Below the pieces are notes generated by a model. It saw only the letters and a program-made list of their open reading frames with translations. It made no database searches and had not been told where the DNA came from. From contig SZWC01004902.1 of the NCBI GenBank assembly GCA_023375785.1, positions 127,032-160,709 of the forward strand: a DNA stretch of 33,678 nt, given 5' to 3'. The stretch is from Penium margaritaceum. Lineage: Eukaryota > Streptophyta > Zygnematophyceae > Desmidiales > Peniaceae. Shown in pieces: positions 1 through 11,340 of this stretch; the first letter of the stretch is position 1, and each line of letters begins with the position of its first letter. The position numbers and the translations under genes were made by a program.

Positions 1-6
1 CATCCT

Positions 7-11
<5 letters not shown>

Positions 12-43
<32 letters not shown>
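12..43. repeat. (TC)n microsatellite
   Basis: Uninterrupted TC dinucleotide run of about 16 units at the left edge of the window. It lies upstream of the first recognisable pol sequence of element E1. No function is implied. Confidence 0.95.
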
Positions 44-46
<3 letters not shown>

Positions 47-59
47 CAACTGCTGCCTA

Positions 60-1130
60 AAGCAATTCCCTGACTTCACCGCCTCCGCGCACTCCTTGGG
101 GCTGGTCCCCTGGGTTTGGCGGCCCCGTCTACTTCGGGCCCCGTCTGGTTTCTACTCTCCTCCGCAGTGGGTGTCATCCACCCACATCTCCCAGCGCCCC
201 TCCTCTGGTTTACTCATCACTAAGCCGTCTGAGGACAACCACCAGCTGGATTCTGCTCTCTGTCATGCCGTCCACAAACGCCACCTCCGTGATCAGGGAG
301 GTGAGAGTGTGCGTTCGGTTGAGGGGGGGCTTGCGTGTGCCGTTGACTCGTCTCTTCGTGGTCTGTCATCCGGTCATGTTCAGGGTTGTTCCCTAGTTGA
401 CACCCTTTGGATTGAGCAATGGCAGTCTTACAGTCTGCCTCATTTCCTTGCTACCTGTGGTCACCGCTTCCCTCTTTGCTCTGCCACTGCCGTTGTGAGT
501 CGTGACCCTGCGTCTGTTCACTTCACGGGTGGCTTCTGGATCCTTGATTTAGGGCCCCCCCACCACATGAACTCTTGTCGTTCCTCGCTCATTTCTTTGG
601 GTCCCGTTGGCTCTGATTGCTTTGTTTGCACCAGCTCTGGCCAGCTCTTACATGTCCAAGGTGTTGGGGTTGTTCGCTTTGTTGGCCTTGGGGGGGAACT
701 CTTTCTGCCTAACGTTTTGTACGTCCTAGCTCTTGAGCTCAGTCTGCTCTCCGTTATGACACTCGACGACCAGGGCATGGAGGACTCCTTGAGCCGTGGC
801 ATTGCCTCTGTGGTGCATTGCACAACCGGTCGTGTTCTATTGCGTGGTACTCGTTGTGACCGTTTGTTCCGTGTGCCCTCGTTTGCACCGCATTCCGCCT
901 CGACTGCTCTTGTTCATGTGGCCCGCTCTCTCACTCCTTTCACATGCACAGTTGCTCCATCGCTGTCTCTGCCACATTCACACTGCTACTGTTGACAGTT
1001 TGCTCTGGGACAAGCCCGCTCATGGTCTTGATGCCGAAACGTTCTCTGCCCCTTGCCCTACACATTGTCTTGACTATGCCCAGGGCAAAATGCACCGCTC
1101 CCCCTTTTTCCACGTTGGAGTCTCGCACGT
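60..1130 (+). pseudogene. pol: E1 pol: protease and gag-pre-integrase region (broken)
   Basis: Open from about position 60 to 995 in one frame; the pre-integrase part continues in the next frame to about 1130. The protease aligns with the E3 protease at 21.1 kb, including shared blocks around LRDQGGES and WIEQWQS. The aspartic protease triad, normally DSG, reads DLG in the context WILDLGPPHHM near 540-570, so the active site is damaged. The following region has the His/Cys pattern of the gag-pre-integrase domain (LLHRCLCHIH, then CPTHCLDYAQGKMH). Frameshifts lie near 945 and again near 1110-1135. It once released the mature enzymes from the Gag-Pol polyprotein inside virus-like particles. Confidence 0.85.
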
Positions 1131-1830
1131 CTCACCCTCTTGATCTCTTGCATGCAGACGTCATGGGACCCCTTGTCCATGACGCTCTCAGGGGGGTTGG
1201 TCGCTGTGTCTTCTGTCTTACCGATGATTTTTGTTGCATGCGCTTGGTCTTTGCCCTTTGGCAAAAGAGTGATGTGTGTCCCACTCTAAAGTCCTGGCTG
1301 CCTCAGGTCGAACTGGCCTGTGGCCGTCGTCTGGAAGCTTTTCGTTGTGATCGTGGTGGAGATTTCATGGGTCCAACTGCCCGCTTCTTGACGTCTTGCG
1401 GGGTGTGTATGGAACCTTCGACTCCCTACACACCCCAACAAAACGGCATCTCTGAATGCTGGAACCGCACCCTTGTTGATGGTGTCTGTACTCTCCTCAG
1501 TGAGTCCTCTCTCTCCCACGTCTTCTCCTTCGAGGCTATGTCCTACATGACCTGGGTGTGGAACCATGTTTCCCACGGTCCCCTCCCTCGTCACGTCACC
1601 CCCTTTGAGTGATGGTATGGCCATCGTGCTGACCTCCGTCTGGCTCATGTCTAGGGTTGTGTCGCTACCGTCTAGCTGCCAGAGGAATTTCGCGACGACA
1701 AACTGAGCCCGCGCGCTCGTCTTTGCACCTTCCTTGGTGTCTTTGCCATGTCCAAAGTATGGCGCTTCTAGGACCCTGACCGCTCTCGCGTCATTGAGTC
1801 ACGTGATGCACTCTTCTTCGAGGATGTCTT
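1110..1830 (+). pseudogene. pol: E1 pol: integrase (broken)
   Basis: Copia integrase core. All three acidic catalytic residues are still encoded: Asp at 1157-1159 (HADVMG), Asp at 1349-1351 (CDRGGD) and Glu at 1454-1456 (QQNGISE), the last two 35 residues apart. This enzyme inserts the cDNA into host DNA. The frame is closed by TGA at 1610-1612. The C-terminal part continues beyond it with TAG stops at 1652-1654, 1673-1675 and 1769-1771, where E3 or E4 have tryptophan. The block ending ESRDALFFED (about 1797-1826), which closes integrase in all copies here, is still readable. Confidence 0.88.
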
Positions 1831-2482
1831 CCCTCATGACCTGTCCCATGTCCCTCCTCCTTCCTCTCTCTCCAAGTTTCGTCGGCTTGGGGGGGGAGGG
1901 TGTGTCTGTTCCAGCCTCTGGTCTCCATGCGTCATCCTCTCCTTCTCACACGGCATCCGCTGTTGTCACTACCACGAATAGTGAGGATGAGGACTCCTCT
2001 TTGTCGGAGTTCTCGTCCTTCCATGCCTCTTCTGAGTTGGCTGCATCACAGCCCTCCTCGGATTCCCTGTCGTCCTTGTCGTCCGCTGGCAGTCCCGAGT
2101 CCTCGCCGCCCGCTGGCAGTCCCGAGTTCTCACACTCAGCACCCACTCCCACCCAGTCCCCTATCCGTTCTACTACCACATCATCTCTTGACTCTGAGTC
2201 CCCTCTGGTGATTGACGCCACTAGAGGTGAAGCACCTCAGGCTCCGATTTCTGGCCCTGAGCCTTACACTCGTGGGGAGAGAGTGCCTGCTCTTCAGTCC
2301 TCTCAGTCCTCTCAGTCCTCCCGTGGGCGCTCCCGCCCTTCTGGGATGCCTGCAGAGTCTGTTCCTGTTGGCTCATCCAAAGCCTCTCAGCCCACTCAGC
2401 GGGTTACACGCTCCAGCGCTTTGTCCTCCACAGCTAGCTGTCCTCAGTCCGTCCCACTGGTCTTGATGCACTTGGTCTATCT
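1830..2482 (+). pseudogene. pol: E1 pol: Ser/Pro-rich linker between integrase and RT
   Basis: Low-complexity Ser/Pro/Ala/Glu-rich coding stretch, open through 2486. It contains short internal duplications (a repeated PAGSPE unit near 2090-2130 and a QSSQSS run near 2300). The same position is occupied by a Ser/Pro-rich segment in E2 and by a 12-residue minisatellite in E4. It probably acts as a flexible, disordered spacer. A frameshift joins it to the RT frame near 2480. Confidence 0.75.
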
Positions 2483-3609
2483 GTGAGTGTCGTGCATCCC
2501 AACTTGGCAGTTGGTTACGCTCTCATAGCCCATGAGTTCCACAGTGCTCTCGAGTCCTCCATCGCCAGTTATGTTGCCGCATGTTTTGCGGCCTCTGGCC
2601 TTCCTACTCTCCCCCCTGAGCCTACCACTGTCTGGGAAGCTCGTGAGGCAGCTGGCACTGATCTCTGGGAGAAAGCCATGCAGGAGGAGCTCACAGCCCT
2701 CTAGGAGCATGGAGTCTTTGAGCTCGTGGACCTCCCAACAGGCCGCAAGGCAGTCTCTACCCGGTGGGTCCTTTGGCCTCAACTGAAGCCTGATGGGACA
2801 GTCGACCGGTACAAGGCTCGCCTCATGGCTAAGGGTTTCTCCCAGATTCCTGGAACTGACTTTGATGAGACCTTTGCACGGGTTGGGAGGTATACCACTG
2901 CCCGAGCACTGTTGATTCTTGTCGCCCAACATGACTGGGAACTCGAGCAGATGGATATCAACAACGTCTTCCTGCATAGGAAGCTCGACGAAGAAATCTA
3001 CATGGTCCAGCCACCGATGGCACAAACAAGGTCTGGCGACTGTGCAAGGCCCTCTATGGGCTCAAGTATTCACCGTGTTTTTTGAACATGGAGATCTCCT
3101 TGACTCTTGAGCGGGGAGGTTACCGTCGCAGCACGGTTGATCCTTCACTCTTGTTGAGTGCCCCCTCAGAGCCATTCATGGCCATCCTCGTCTACTTCGA
3201 TGACCTGCTCATTGCCTCACCCAGTTTCACAGTTATCCAGTCAGTGAAGATCGTGCTACAGTTTGCGTACAAGATGAAGGACCTAGGTCCTGCACGGGTG
3301 TTCTTGGGAATGGAGCTTGAGCATGACCGCCAGCGTTGCACCTTGCACGTGCACCAGGCTGTACACATCCGCGCACTGGGGGAGCACTTTGCCTCCCTAC
3401 TTGCTGACATCCCCACCGCATCCACACCGATGACTCCAGCAGGTAAGCGCCTGCTAAAGTCACTCGATTTAGCGCATGTGGGGGTGATTGTTGATGTCAC
3501 CGACTACCTCAGAGTGGTCGGCTCCCTCATGTACCTCGCTATCACCACTCTGGCGGGCGTGGCCTTCTCGGTCAACTTCCTGGCCCAGTTCTCCCAACAG
3601 CCTTGCTAG
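2483..3609 (+). pseudogene. pol: E1 pol: reverse transcriptase (broken)
   Basis: Copia-type reverse transcriptase, which copies the element RNA into cDNA. The first part has the thumb-entry motif YKARLMAKGFSQIPG and ELEQMDINNVFLH. The polymerase box, normally YVDD, reads YFDD at 3193-3204; both catalytic aspartates remain. Later blocks KMKDLGPARVFLGMELE and VVGSLMYLA are clear. Damage: TAG at 2702-2704, a small deletion with frameshift near 3018 (after the YMVQPP motif), and TAG at 3607-3609. Confidence 0.9.
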
Positions 3610-4179
3610 AAACATCTTGAGGTTGCACTGCGCGTTGTCCGGTACGCATTATCCACTGCATGTGTAGGACTGTGCTACCGTGCTCAACCCTGTGTGGTGG
3701 TAGACGGATACACAGACAGTGACGAGGCGCATGATATGGATGCTCATAGCCGCACTCGTTACATCTTTCTCATTGGTGGGACTGCTGTCTCTTGGAAGAG
3801 TGGAAAATAGGGTTGTGTTGCTCGAAGCTCTAGTGAGGTAGAGTACGGGGCACTTGGCGCAGGTAAGTGTGAGAGTGTATGGTTGTCCCGCCTGTTGCAA
3901 CAATAGCGTGTTCCCATTCATTGCATCACTCTGCGGTGTGACAACCAAAGTGCAAAGGCAATTACCAAGCACAATGGCATGCATCATTCTTGCACAAAGC
4001 ACATCAGCATTGAGCATCACTTCGTACGTGAGCGCATTACTGCTAGAGAAGTTAAGGTTGTCCGGGTCGACACTCGTCAGCAGCATGCAGACTTCCTCAC
4101 CAAAGCTCTTAGCAGTGGCATGTTCAAAGGGACTGTGCATGCTGTTGGCCTGCTGCACTCTCGTGATGCCCCTGGTTGA
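3610..4179 (+). pseudogene. pol: E1 pol: RNase H (broken)
   Basis: C-terminal RNase H, which degrades the RNA strand of the RNA:cDNA hybrid. Recognisable motifs are GYTDSDEAHD (first catalytic Asp; the usual W before A is E here), SWKSGK, the S-S-E-V-E-Y block, CDNQSAKAI and TKHISIEHHFVRE. TAG stops at 3808-3810 and 3904-3906 interrupt the frame. The protein ends with a normal TGA at 4177-4179, 75 bp before the purine-rich tract, as in E2 and E3. Confidence 0.88.
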
Positions 4180-4252
4180 CGTGAGTCCTGTGTTTCTCAG
4201 TCTTGTGACATGCTCCTTGTTCTATGTGTGTGTGGGCTGTTCGTCTGTGGGT

Positions 4253-4262
4253 CATGGGGGAT
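4253..4262 (+). other. E1 polypurine tract
   Basis: CATGGGGGAT immediately precedes the LTR start TGTTGG. The same motif, CATGGGGGAG or a one-base variant, precedes the 3' LTR in E2, E3 and E4. In LTR retroelements this RNase H-resistant tract primes plus-strand DNA synthesis. Confidence 0.75.
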
Positions 4263-4866
4263 TGTTGGTTATGGTTGTGACACACGCAAGTGTCCTCTTG
4301 CCTCTACGCACACACACACCTCATCACTGCAGGTGATTAATCTCGACTGAGGCTCTCTGGTGCAAGAGTGTGACGCAGCATGGGGTCCACAATGGTGGTG
4401 ACACTATCAAGTTGCCAAGTGGTGGCCACAGCACCAACTTCATCCACACAACGCGCCTTAGTTTAGTGATGACTCTACATGCCAAAATGGGGGGATACAT
4501 GTGTAGGAGTTCATGCTTGTGATGTGACTGGACTCTTACACATTGGCATGCTTTAAGCGTAGTGAACCGGGTTGCTGATCCCTCGGGACCACACGTCCGG
4601 TTTACACTGGCGTGTGAGAAGCTGCATGGATCTCGCTTGCTCCAGGGTCGAGTTCGATCCCTGGGTGGCGTCTGTGCCCCACGTCGAGTGACTCGCTTGG
4701 GTGGCCCGGTCAACCGGCACTTAGCACTTCGCTCACTCGTTACTCGCTTACTTGTCTCATTTTTTACTCTTACTTTACGTGAGCTTGCCCCTGATCCATG
4801 GTGTCACCCCGTCATTAGCTTCTTTGCTTGCTTGCTTAGCAACCAAAGCTACCTACACTAGCAACA
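4263..4866 (+). repeat. E1 3' LTR
   Basis: Begins TGTTGGTTATGG directly after the purine tract and ends CTAGCAACA. Both ends are supported by alignment to the split solo LTR (15005-14937 joined to 6658-6069, minus strand): the starts TGTTGGTTATGG and TGTTAGTTATGG match, and the ends CTACCTACACTAGCAACA and TTACCTACAATGAGCACA correspond. A short CA run (about 4309-4319) occupies the site that became a long microsatellite in the E2 5' LTR. Positions 4648-4668 hold a tRNA-like B-box in a stem (see findings). No 5' LTR is in the window for dating. Confidence 0.75.
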
Positions 4867-5081
4867 CAGCCGCTGACGAGGCGTCAGTACCTGGTCAGAT
4901 GGTGACGACAGTCACTGGTCGTACACACAACGGCAAGAGTCTGGCTAGGAGACACAAGTCAAAGTGTCAGATTAAATCAATAGCATTTGCAGAGAGAAAC
5001 AACAAATGACAGGTCCACAGCATATATACCGGCCACGACGCACGTCGGGTGTTGAACGCGGCAGTGCAAGGTCTGTCCTAA

Positions 5082-5438
5082 AACTGGCCCAAAAACATTG
5101 TTTTGGCCGTAACTCTGCACACACAAGCCACAACGCTACGCCATCTGAACCTAAACGTGCAGGATCTCATGCTGGATGCCATGACTGGTCACATTGATGC
5201 ATCCGGCATCAAACAGTGGACACACAATGCAAAAAATGCAAATCGGGCCCACGGCCAGTCCACCGATAAAATCCTACAGGCTGCACAAAAACTGCAGAAG
5301 GTTCCAGACAGCATCCAGGACTCTGGGGCGGTCGTCAATCGGCTCCGAGTAGGTGGTCCATCACCAGACGACCTGCTGGTGTCACCTGGGTCCGCATCAA
5401 GGATCTGCACGGGCATGGACACGGCCGAGTGGTCAAAG
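5082..5438 (+). other. Candidate host exon or fortuitous ORF
   Basis: One plus-strand frame is open from after TAA at 5079-5081 to a stop at 5439-5441. It is followed at once by GTAAGT (5438-5443), a consensus plant 5' splice site, and an acceptor-like CAG lies near 5159-5161. The predicted peptide (for example MTGHIDASGIKQWTHNAK, then a helix-like KILQAAQKLQKV) is not low complexity. I do not recognise a family. With no start codon in a good context and no second exon found, it may equally be a chance ORF of about 119 codons. Confidence 0.22.
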
Positions 5439-5853
5439 TAAGTTGTACAGGTCGACAGGAACGTCACGAATCACAACACATACATGCATACATACACGTG
5501 GGAACTATGGATATCTAGTTAAGGATAGATCACTAATGGGGATTACGGAATGAAACAAATTCCATGTGGAAGATTGTTCATGTCCTTGCAAAGACCATTC
5601 CATACACATTGGCTCATCGCGACGCACTAGACCTGTTGTTTCCATATTGGCTGGAATTGTTGTGTCGCAAAACTTGACGCGACGATTTTGTCTAACATGT
5701 GGCATTCTAGTGGGTTGCCTGGTGTACTTCGTACCTCAAGATACTTCCATGTGTGAATCCCATAAGTCCTTGAATTCATATGTGGCAGCATAACTCGCGA
5801 TGTCGCATTCTCATGTGCGCCAATTTGAGACTAGAAGAGACGAGACGACATCG

Positions 5854-5993
5854 ATCTCATCTCAAAACTTTGGTGTTGCCCCAAATCTCGATCTTGTCTT
5901 GAAGGTCTTTTAGAAAATCTTGATCTCATCTTGAAGTGCGAGATTAATTTGAGATGTAGAGATTTTGACATGTCCAAAGTTTCGAGATGTGAT
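5854..5993. repeat. Inverted repeat with 20-bp arms
   Basis: The left arm 5854-5873 (ATCTCATCTCAAAACTTTGG) and the reverse complement of 5974-5993 match at 18 of 20 positions, separated by 100 bp rich in TCTTGA/CTCATC-like words. This could be a miniature inverted-repeat element or a remnant hairpin. No target duplication was identified. Confidence 0.6.
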
Positions 5994-6068
5994 CAATCTC
6001 GAGGGCCGAGCCTTGAACACGCCATAGACCACGCCATGCAGCATACAATGCTTACCGCTTGTAGTACA

Positions 6069-6658
6069 TGTGCTCATTGTAGGTAATAGAGGCTTGCTAG
6101 CATGAGACACTAAGCAAGCTCCGAGACAGGGGTTGCACTCACAACGCCATGGATGTGTCGGGGAGCAACACTTCGAAGCCCAAGAGACGAGCAAAAGAGT
6201 TAAGAAGTTGAGTCAGTGGACAGCGAGGTGTTGGCAGCCGGACAACCGGGCCACCCACGCGAGGATTTTAACGTGGGGCCTGGACGCCACCCCAGGATCA
6301 AACCAGACCGGTTGGCAACGTACCGCTGGGGGTTTCTCACACTTCGGTCTAACCGAAAGTGTGGTCCTGCAGGATTAGCAACCCAGTGCAGTACCTCAAC
6401 ACTCCAACGTCAATATGCATATCAGAAACATAAGTAGCCACATTGACCACAAGCGTATGTGGCTGCATGTCTCTCAGGATGTGATGCTCCAGTGTTTGCT
6501 AGGCAGATGTTAAACACATCATGCAAAAAACAACAATTATGCTGTCAAGCACAGTTGAAAGTAATGCTGAAGGCGCCAATCTTGCACTCGGCTGAGACGC
6601 CAATGGTGTGTGATGCATGATGTGTATGCCTTGAGCTTCACTTCATTTAGGTCACCTG
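6069..6658 (-). repeat. Solo LTR, 3' portion (interrupted by E2)
   Basis: The reverse complement aligns with the E1 LTR from its middle to its end: shared blocks include GGGTTGCT.ATCC, GGACCACAC, GATCC.GGGTGGCGTC, GCCCCACG, GTGGGTGGCCCGG, ATCCATGG and the terminal TACCTACA. No PBS follows the LTR end (left of 6069) and no pol sequence lies on the right flank, so this is a solo LTR, the usual product of LTR-LTR recombination. Its start lies at 14937-15005, on the far side of E2. No clear target duplication flanks it. Confidence 0.75.
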
Positions 6659-7362
<704 letters not shown>

Positions 7363-7374
7363 TGGCATCAGAGA
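7363..7374 (+). other. E2 primer-binding site (initiator tRNA-Met type)
   Basis: TGGCATCAGAGA follows the LTR end directly. It matches the plant copia PBS TGGTATCAGAGC, complementary to the 3' end of initiator tRNA-Met, at 10 of 12 positions. E3 and E4 carry better preserved versions. Confidence 0.85.
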
Positions 7375-9644
7375 GTGTGAGAGACCATACTCACCCTCCG
7401 TCAATTCACGGCCTGTGGGAGCCGCCCCACCATCATGCCATCTTGCTCGCTTGGTGCGGCCTCTGGTTCCGCACAGAGTTGGAGGCAGCAGTGCTTCTTC
7501 ACCTCTGTCCGTGCTTCTGCACCGATACTCCGTGTCCGCAATGGTGTCTACCGTACCCCGCGGCACTCATGATCCGCATCTCCCGGCAGCCGTGCACAGC
7601 GTGCCAGTGACTGTCTTGCGTCCACACCTGCGCTTGTTCTCTGATCTCGTGCCACTGTCCTTCTGGACGATAACCCGTAGTCTCACCACTGCATGGCACT
7701 GGGTTCCTTGCTGACTCTCTCTCTCTTCAGCAACGGCCACAGACGAACGCCCTACTCAACTGGCACCCAGTTCACATCTTCTCTCGCATCTTCGGCTGCA
7801 CCTGCAGCCAACCCATCTGCTACACTGGATTCCCCGCCTTTGGACGGTCCCCCTGACGACCAACTTGACTCACCCCGCACAGCTGCTCGCCTCGCAGAGC
7901 GTGCTGAGTGGAGGTACTAACGGACGTTTGATCCGCCTCTCCACAACGACGACGACACCAAGCCATAGTGGATGCTGGACCCTGGTTACTGGCGCGGTGA
8001 CCTTGCTGACAAGGCTGAAGTGGAAGAGCATGAGATTGACCGCCAGGTGTACACTGCCAACAACCTCCCACCTTCTCTACCTTGTCCTTTAGGTATGCAA
8101 CCACCCGGATCAACCCCTATTCTCACTTCTGCACCTAACATCTGTCCCACTCCTGGCTCTGTCGCTGCAGACACCGCCGAGCTGTCTGTGTTACGTGAGG
8201 TGCCTGGTGTCATTCCTGTTCTACCCGTCCACACTGACCCCATCATCTTGGCCGGCGCTGTCCTTGACGCCGCAGCTAGTGCAGCCTCTACCTTTTCTGC
8301 CATGGCACGTGCCAGCAGGACACCAACACAAACTGCGGTGGGCAGAGCGGCTGACGCATACGCACAAGCAGCAACATCATGTTGCAAAATGACATATGTT
8401 CCAATGGGCAAAAGCCACAGAGAGCTAGGGGAGAGGCGCCACTCTCACCCCTAGCCCCCCGTGTCCTACTCTGCCTAAACCTACTGCTCAGTCTGTCCGG
8501 GGGGGGGCAAGCAGAGAGGGTAGTCCCATGCCTCCACTGCTCCATCGTACCTGTCATTCGATGTTCAAGTTCAGTGCTGGGAGTGTATGTTGCTTTGAGA
8601 TTTGGACAATTGTGTGGAGTGGCTGATAAGGTCACAAGGGTGAGACCCTGCTGATGTGGCACATCGACAGTGACAAGACACAAAGCAGACGGGACACCCT
8701 GCGGACAATGGACTGTGGGCAATTGGATGAACAGGGCCCGAAAGTGGTCAATCAGTCTTGATCGATGGCCCACGACTTCCATACATTCACCTGCAAAGTC
8801 CAGGAAGCAGATCACACGCGAAATACATAAAACCAGATTAACGGCACGATGAAGAGAGAGGTCGCGAGCACAGATGAGGAGAACGATGCACAGAACGACA
8901 AACTGTTGCCGGTGGTCAAGAACATGACTGTCCTACTCGTGGAACGCAGCGCGCAAAGCAACGGTACAAGGGGACAAGCTGGTAGCAGCGGTACACGGCC
9001 TAGGATAGATCTTTTTGTAAGCCACTTGTTTCTAGTGATTCCTTGTCACTCGGCAAACAATGTAGTTCATTTGTCTTCATCTCTTGAATGTCACCTGGTC
9101 CTTGGTGTTCTTGCCAAGAGGGAGTGTTTTGGTGACTGGTACATTGCGCACTTGTTCTGATTGGCGTTTCAAGCGGTTAAAAGATCTCACTCAAATTCAA
9201 CACATCATTGATCCTGCTTGCTACTGCATCCGCCAACAAAGACATGCAGATTACGGCAGCAACTTCTGCTGTTTCCATTGACGCAGCCTCTGTAGCTGAC
9301 TTAACGACTAGCATTGTTGGCTCTATTATGGCTTCCACTGTAGTAGCAGTCTTGACCCCTACAGGAGCACCCCGCGACCTCATCCATCACGTCACCACAG
9401 GTGTTCTTGTTGCCTTTGTAGCTGCAGCGGTGGCGGATGCCACCGTCATAGGCCTCCTCTGCTTTGCTGTGGCCATCCTTGTGTGGGTGGCCATCCTGTT
9501 CTCTTCGGCGGCTGTGGTAGTGCCATCTCTCTTCTCAGTGCTCCCACGTTGCTACTTTGGTGAGCGTACACTCCTTCCCTCTGCTCTCCCTACTCTTCCA
9601 ATGTTTCGTTGGAATGTTTCGTTGACCACTCCATCTTTTGCACC
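7375..9644 (+). other. E2 leader between PBS and gag, with remnants of an Ala-rich leader ORF
   Basis: About 2.3 kb of leader. Two stretches in the same frame resemble the alanine-rich frame upstream of gag in E3. At 8230-8370 the frame reads GAVLDAAASAAST, then ARASRTPTQ, then GRAADAYAQAA; E3 has SAVIDAAAVAPAT, ARAARAPAS and GRAAESYTKAA. At 9230-9440 it is Ala/Val/Thr-rich with TTGVLVAFVAAA, where E3 has TTGVLALIVPAA. Between them, about 8371-9240, nothing resembles E3, which suggests an insertion. The rest shows no recognised gene. Confidence 0.55.
8371..9240. other. Probable insertion in the E2 leader (unclassified)
   Basis: The E2 leader ORF remnants match E3 before about 8371 and after about 9240, but not in between. 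I see no LTR ends, terminal inverted repeats or coding capacity in this 0.87 kb. The borders are approximate. Confidence 0.35.
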
Positions 9645-10790
9645 ATGCCTGTACCACAAGAAACTAATGAGGCCCTGCAAGCTCCTCTTAGTGAGGAACA
9701 CGCTGCGCGTCGTTGAGTAGAAGAAGAGCTTCAACGTGGACAGAAGTGCAGAAATAACTGGCCACAACTATGGCATGTATAGTCATAGAGCGCTTGTGGG
9801 CCGTGCCTGCCATTGGTGCAGGTCTCCCCTCTAACAAGACTATCTCAGCTGTGTCCTCTCTACCTCCCAATGCTGCAGCCAACTCCACCGCTCCCGTTCT
9901 TTCAGATATTGCCATTGCTTGGGTGCTTCTTCGTTCCAGACAAAAAGACTTTGAGAGTGCACCTCCTCAATTCACATCCAAACTCGCTTTCTCCTCCTGG
10001 GAGACCCGCTTTAGTGCATGGGCACAGGGCGAGCTGCTGTGGGAATAATACTCACTGGCCGAACCGCCCTTTGTTCCCGAACCTAAGGAGGCCACCCGTG
10101 CTGTCTGTGTCCTCATCAACATCGGGCATGAGGGCCTATTAAACGAGATCGGTACGTGCAATGCTGATCCGGCATGCGGCACCCCTGCTGATCCCATTGG
10201 TGCCTATGCTCTCATTCGTCGCTGCAAGATAGAGCCTCGTCATGCTGCTCAAAGTGCCCTCACACTGTAGTTCAACATGCTTCACATGCACGCAGATGAG
10301 TCAGCTGATGAGTACTGGGCAAGCAGTCTGCGTCTACCTGGTGACATAGGGACAACAGTACCAGGCCCTCTCTCTGATTGCCTCTCCATTTTCACTGGTC
10401 TTGTAGGGGAGCTTGCGGACATGTATCTACATGTCTCCCAAGGTGAGCTTGAACGCCTTGCTGCTGCACCAGTCCTGCCAACTCACCCCCAGGGATTGCG
10501 TCACTCTACGAATTCATCGCCGCTCAGCTTACCAATTCGTGGAGCAACTTGCAAAACAAGCATCTCCATCATGCAACCATCGTTGCCGTCACAACTTCAT
10601 CATCATCCTCCTCTGCAGCAGCTGCCTCCACTTCCTCTCCTTCCACCGCGGCTGCCCACACCACTCAAGGTGCTCACCGTGGCGGGGGAGGTAGGTCCGG
10701 CCGTGTGCGCGACAAGGGTTGTGGTCTCGGCGGCAAGTCCTCCACTGCCTCTATTACCCCCACAGAGGTCACGTGCTGGAACTGTGGGGC
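9645..10790 (+). pseudogene. gag: E2 gag (broken)
   Basis: Gag forms the capsid of the virus-like particle. The start CACCATGCCT at 9641-9650 matches the E3 gag start CACCATGCCT. The frame then shifts repeatedly, but E3-like blocks persist: FSSWETRFSAWAQGE near 9988-10032, DPIGAYALIRR near 10192-10224, AAQSALT followed by TAG at 10268-10270 and FNMLHMHADES after it. The nucleocapsid knuckle begins as CWNCGA near 10780 and is cut off at a deletion junction before its His and last Cys. Stops include TGA near 9716 and TAA near 10047. Confidence 0.8.
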
Positions 10791-11340
10791 TTGAAATCTG
10801 GTGGTCCCAGGCGGAGCACGCTTGTCTTCGTCCCTTGTGTGTCTTCCGATGCCACGGGGGTGGTGAGTTCTTTGGTTCCACCTCTCGCTTCCTTGAGTCT
10901 CGTGGCGTCCGTCTTGAGTCATCTGCTCCCTATACGCCCCAGCAAAATGAGGTCTCCCAACACTGGAACCACACGCTGGCGGATGTTGTTTGCTCCCTTC
11001 TCTCTTCTCCTAGTCATTCTCCTCTCTGCACTTTTGAATCCATGTCGTCTATGAGTTGGGTATGGAAATGTGTCCCTCATAGTCCTCTCCCTCAGCATGT
11101 CACCCCTTTTGAGCGATTCAGAGGTTGTCGTGCCGATATTCACCTTGCCCGTGTCTGGGGGTTTGTTGCCTCTCTTTGGCTTCCTACTAATCACCGGGAT
11201 GGAAAACTTTCTTCCCGTGGTCCTCTTTGTGTCTTCCTCGGTGTCCAACTTTTATCCAAAGCGTGACACTTCTGGGACCCAGTACGGTGTCGTGTGATTG
11301 ATTCTCATGACACTCTCTTCTTTGAGAATTTGTTTGAGCT
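10790..11340 (+). pseudogene. pol: E2 pol: 3' part of integrase, fused to nucleocapsid by a deletion
   Basis: The sequence jumps from the half zinc knuckle to the middle of integrase (WWSQAEHACLRPLCVFRC). In E3 the same two points lie about 1.4 kb apart, so protease, the pre-integrase domain and the first catalytic Asp are gone. The second catalytic Asp is His (CHGGGEF) and the catalytic Glu is Gln (NEVSQHWN). Integrase is therefore dead on three counts. The C-terminal blocks RVWGFVASLWLP and, after a frameshift, DSHDTLFFEN remain. Confidence 0.88.

Larger units (their letters stand above)
1..4866 (+). mobile_element. E1: 5'-truncated, degenerate Ty1/copia LTR retrotransposon
   Basis: The left end lies outside the window. 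What remains, in order, is the protease region, gag-pre-integrase zinc region, integrase, Ser/Pro-rich linker, reverse transcriptase, RNase H, a purine-rich tract and one LTR. That order is diagnostic of Ty1/copia. Its protein sequence matches E2 and E3 in this window along its whole length, so all three belong to one family. At least three frameshifts and eight nonsense codons break it, seven of them TAG. It is the most decayed element here and cannot move by itself. Confidence 0.92.
4867..6068. other. Unassigned sequence between E1 and the split solo LTR
   Basis: About 1.2 kb with no retrotransposon protein similarity that I can see. It holds one open stretch (5082-5441) ending at a strong splice-donor-like GTAAGT and an inverted repeat (5854-5993). 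The remainder is moderately AT-rich with no clear gene, RNA or tandem repeat. It is probably the pre-insertion host sequence. Confidence 0.5.

Noticed and set aside
1652-3906. TAG reassigned to an amino acid in the host
   Set aside because: TAG replaces Trp at three sites and probably Gln at others, and E4 reads through 1149 codons without using TAG. Mutation explains this better than an altered code.
4633-4700. tRNA gene in the E1 LTR
   Set aside because: Only a T-arm-like stem and B-box are visible. No cloverleaf with acceptor and anticodon arms could be drawn, and the block recurs at the same LTR position in other elements.
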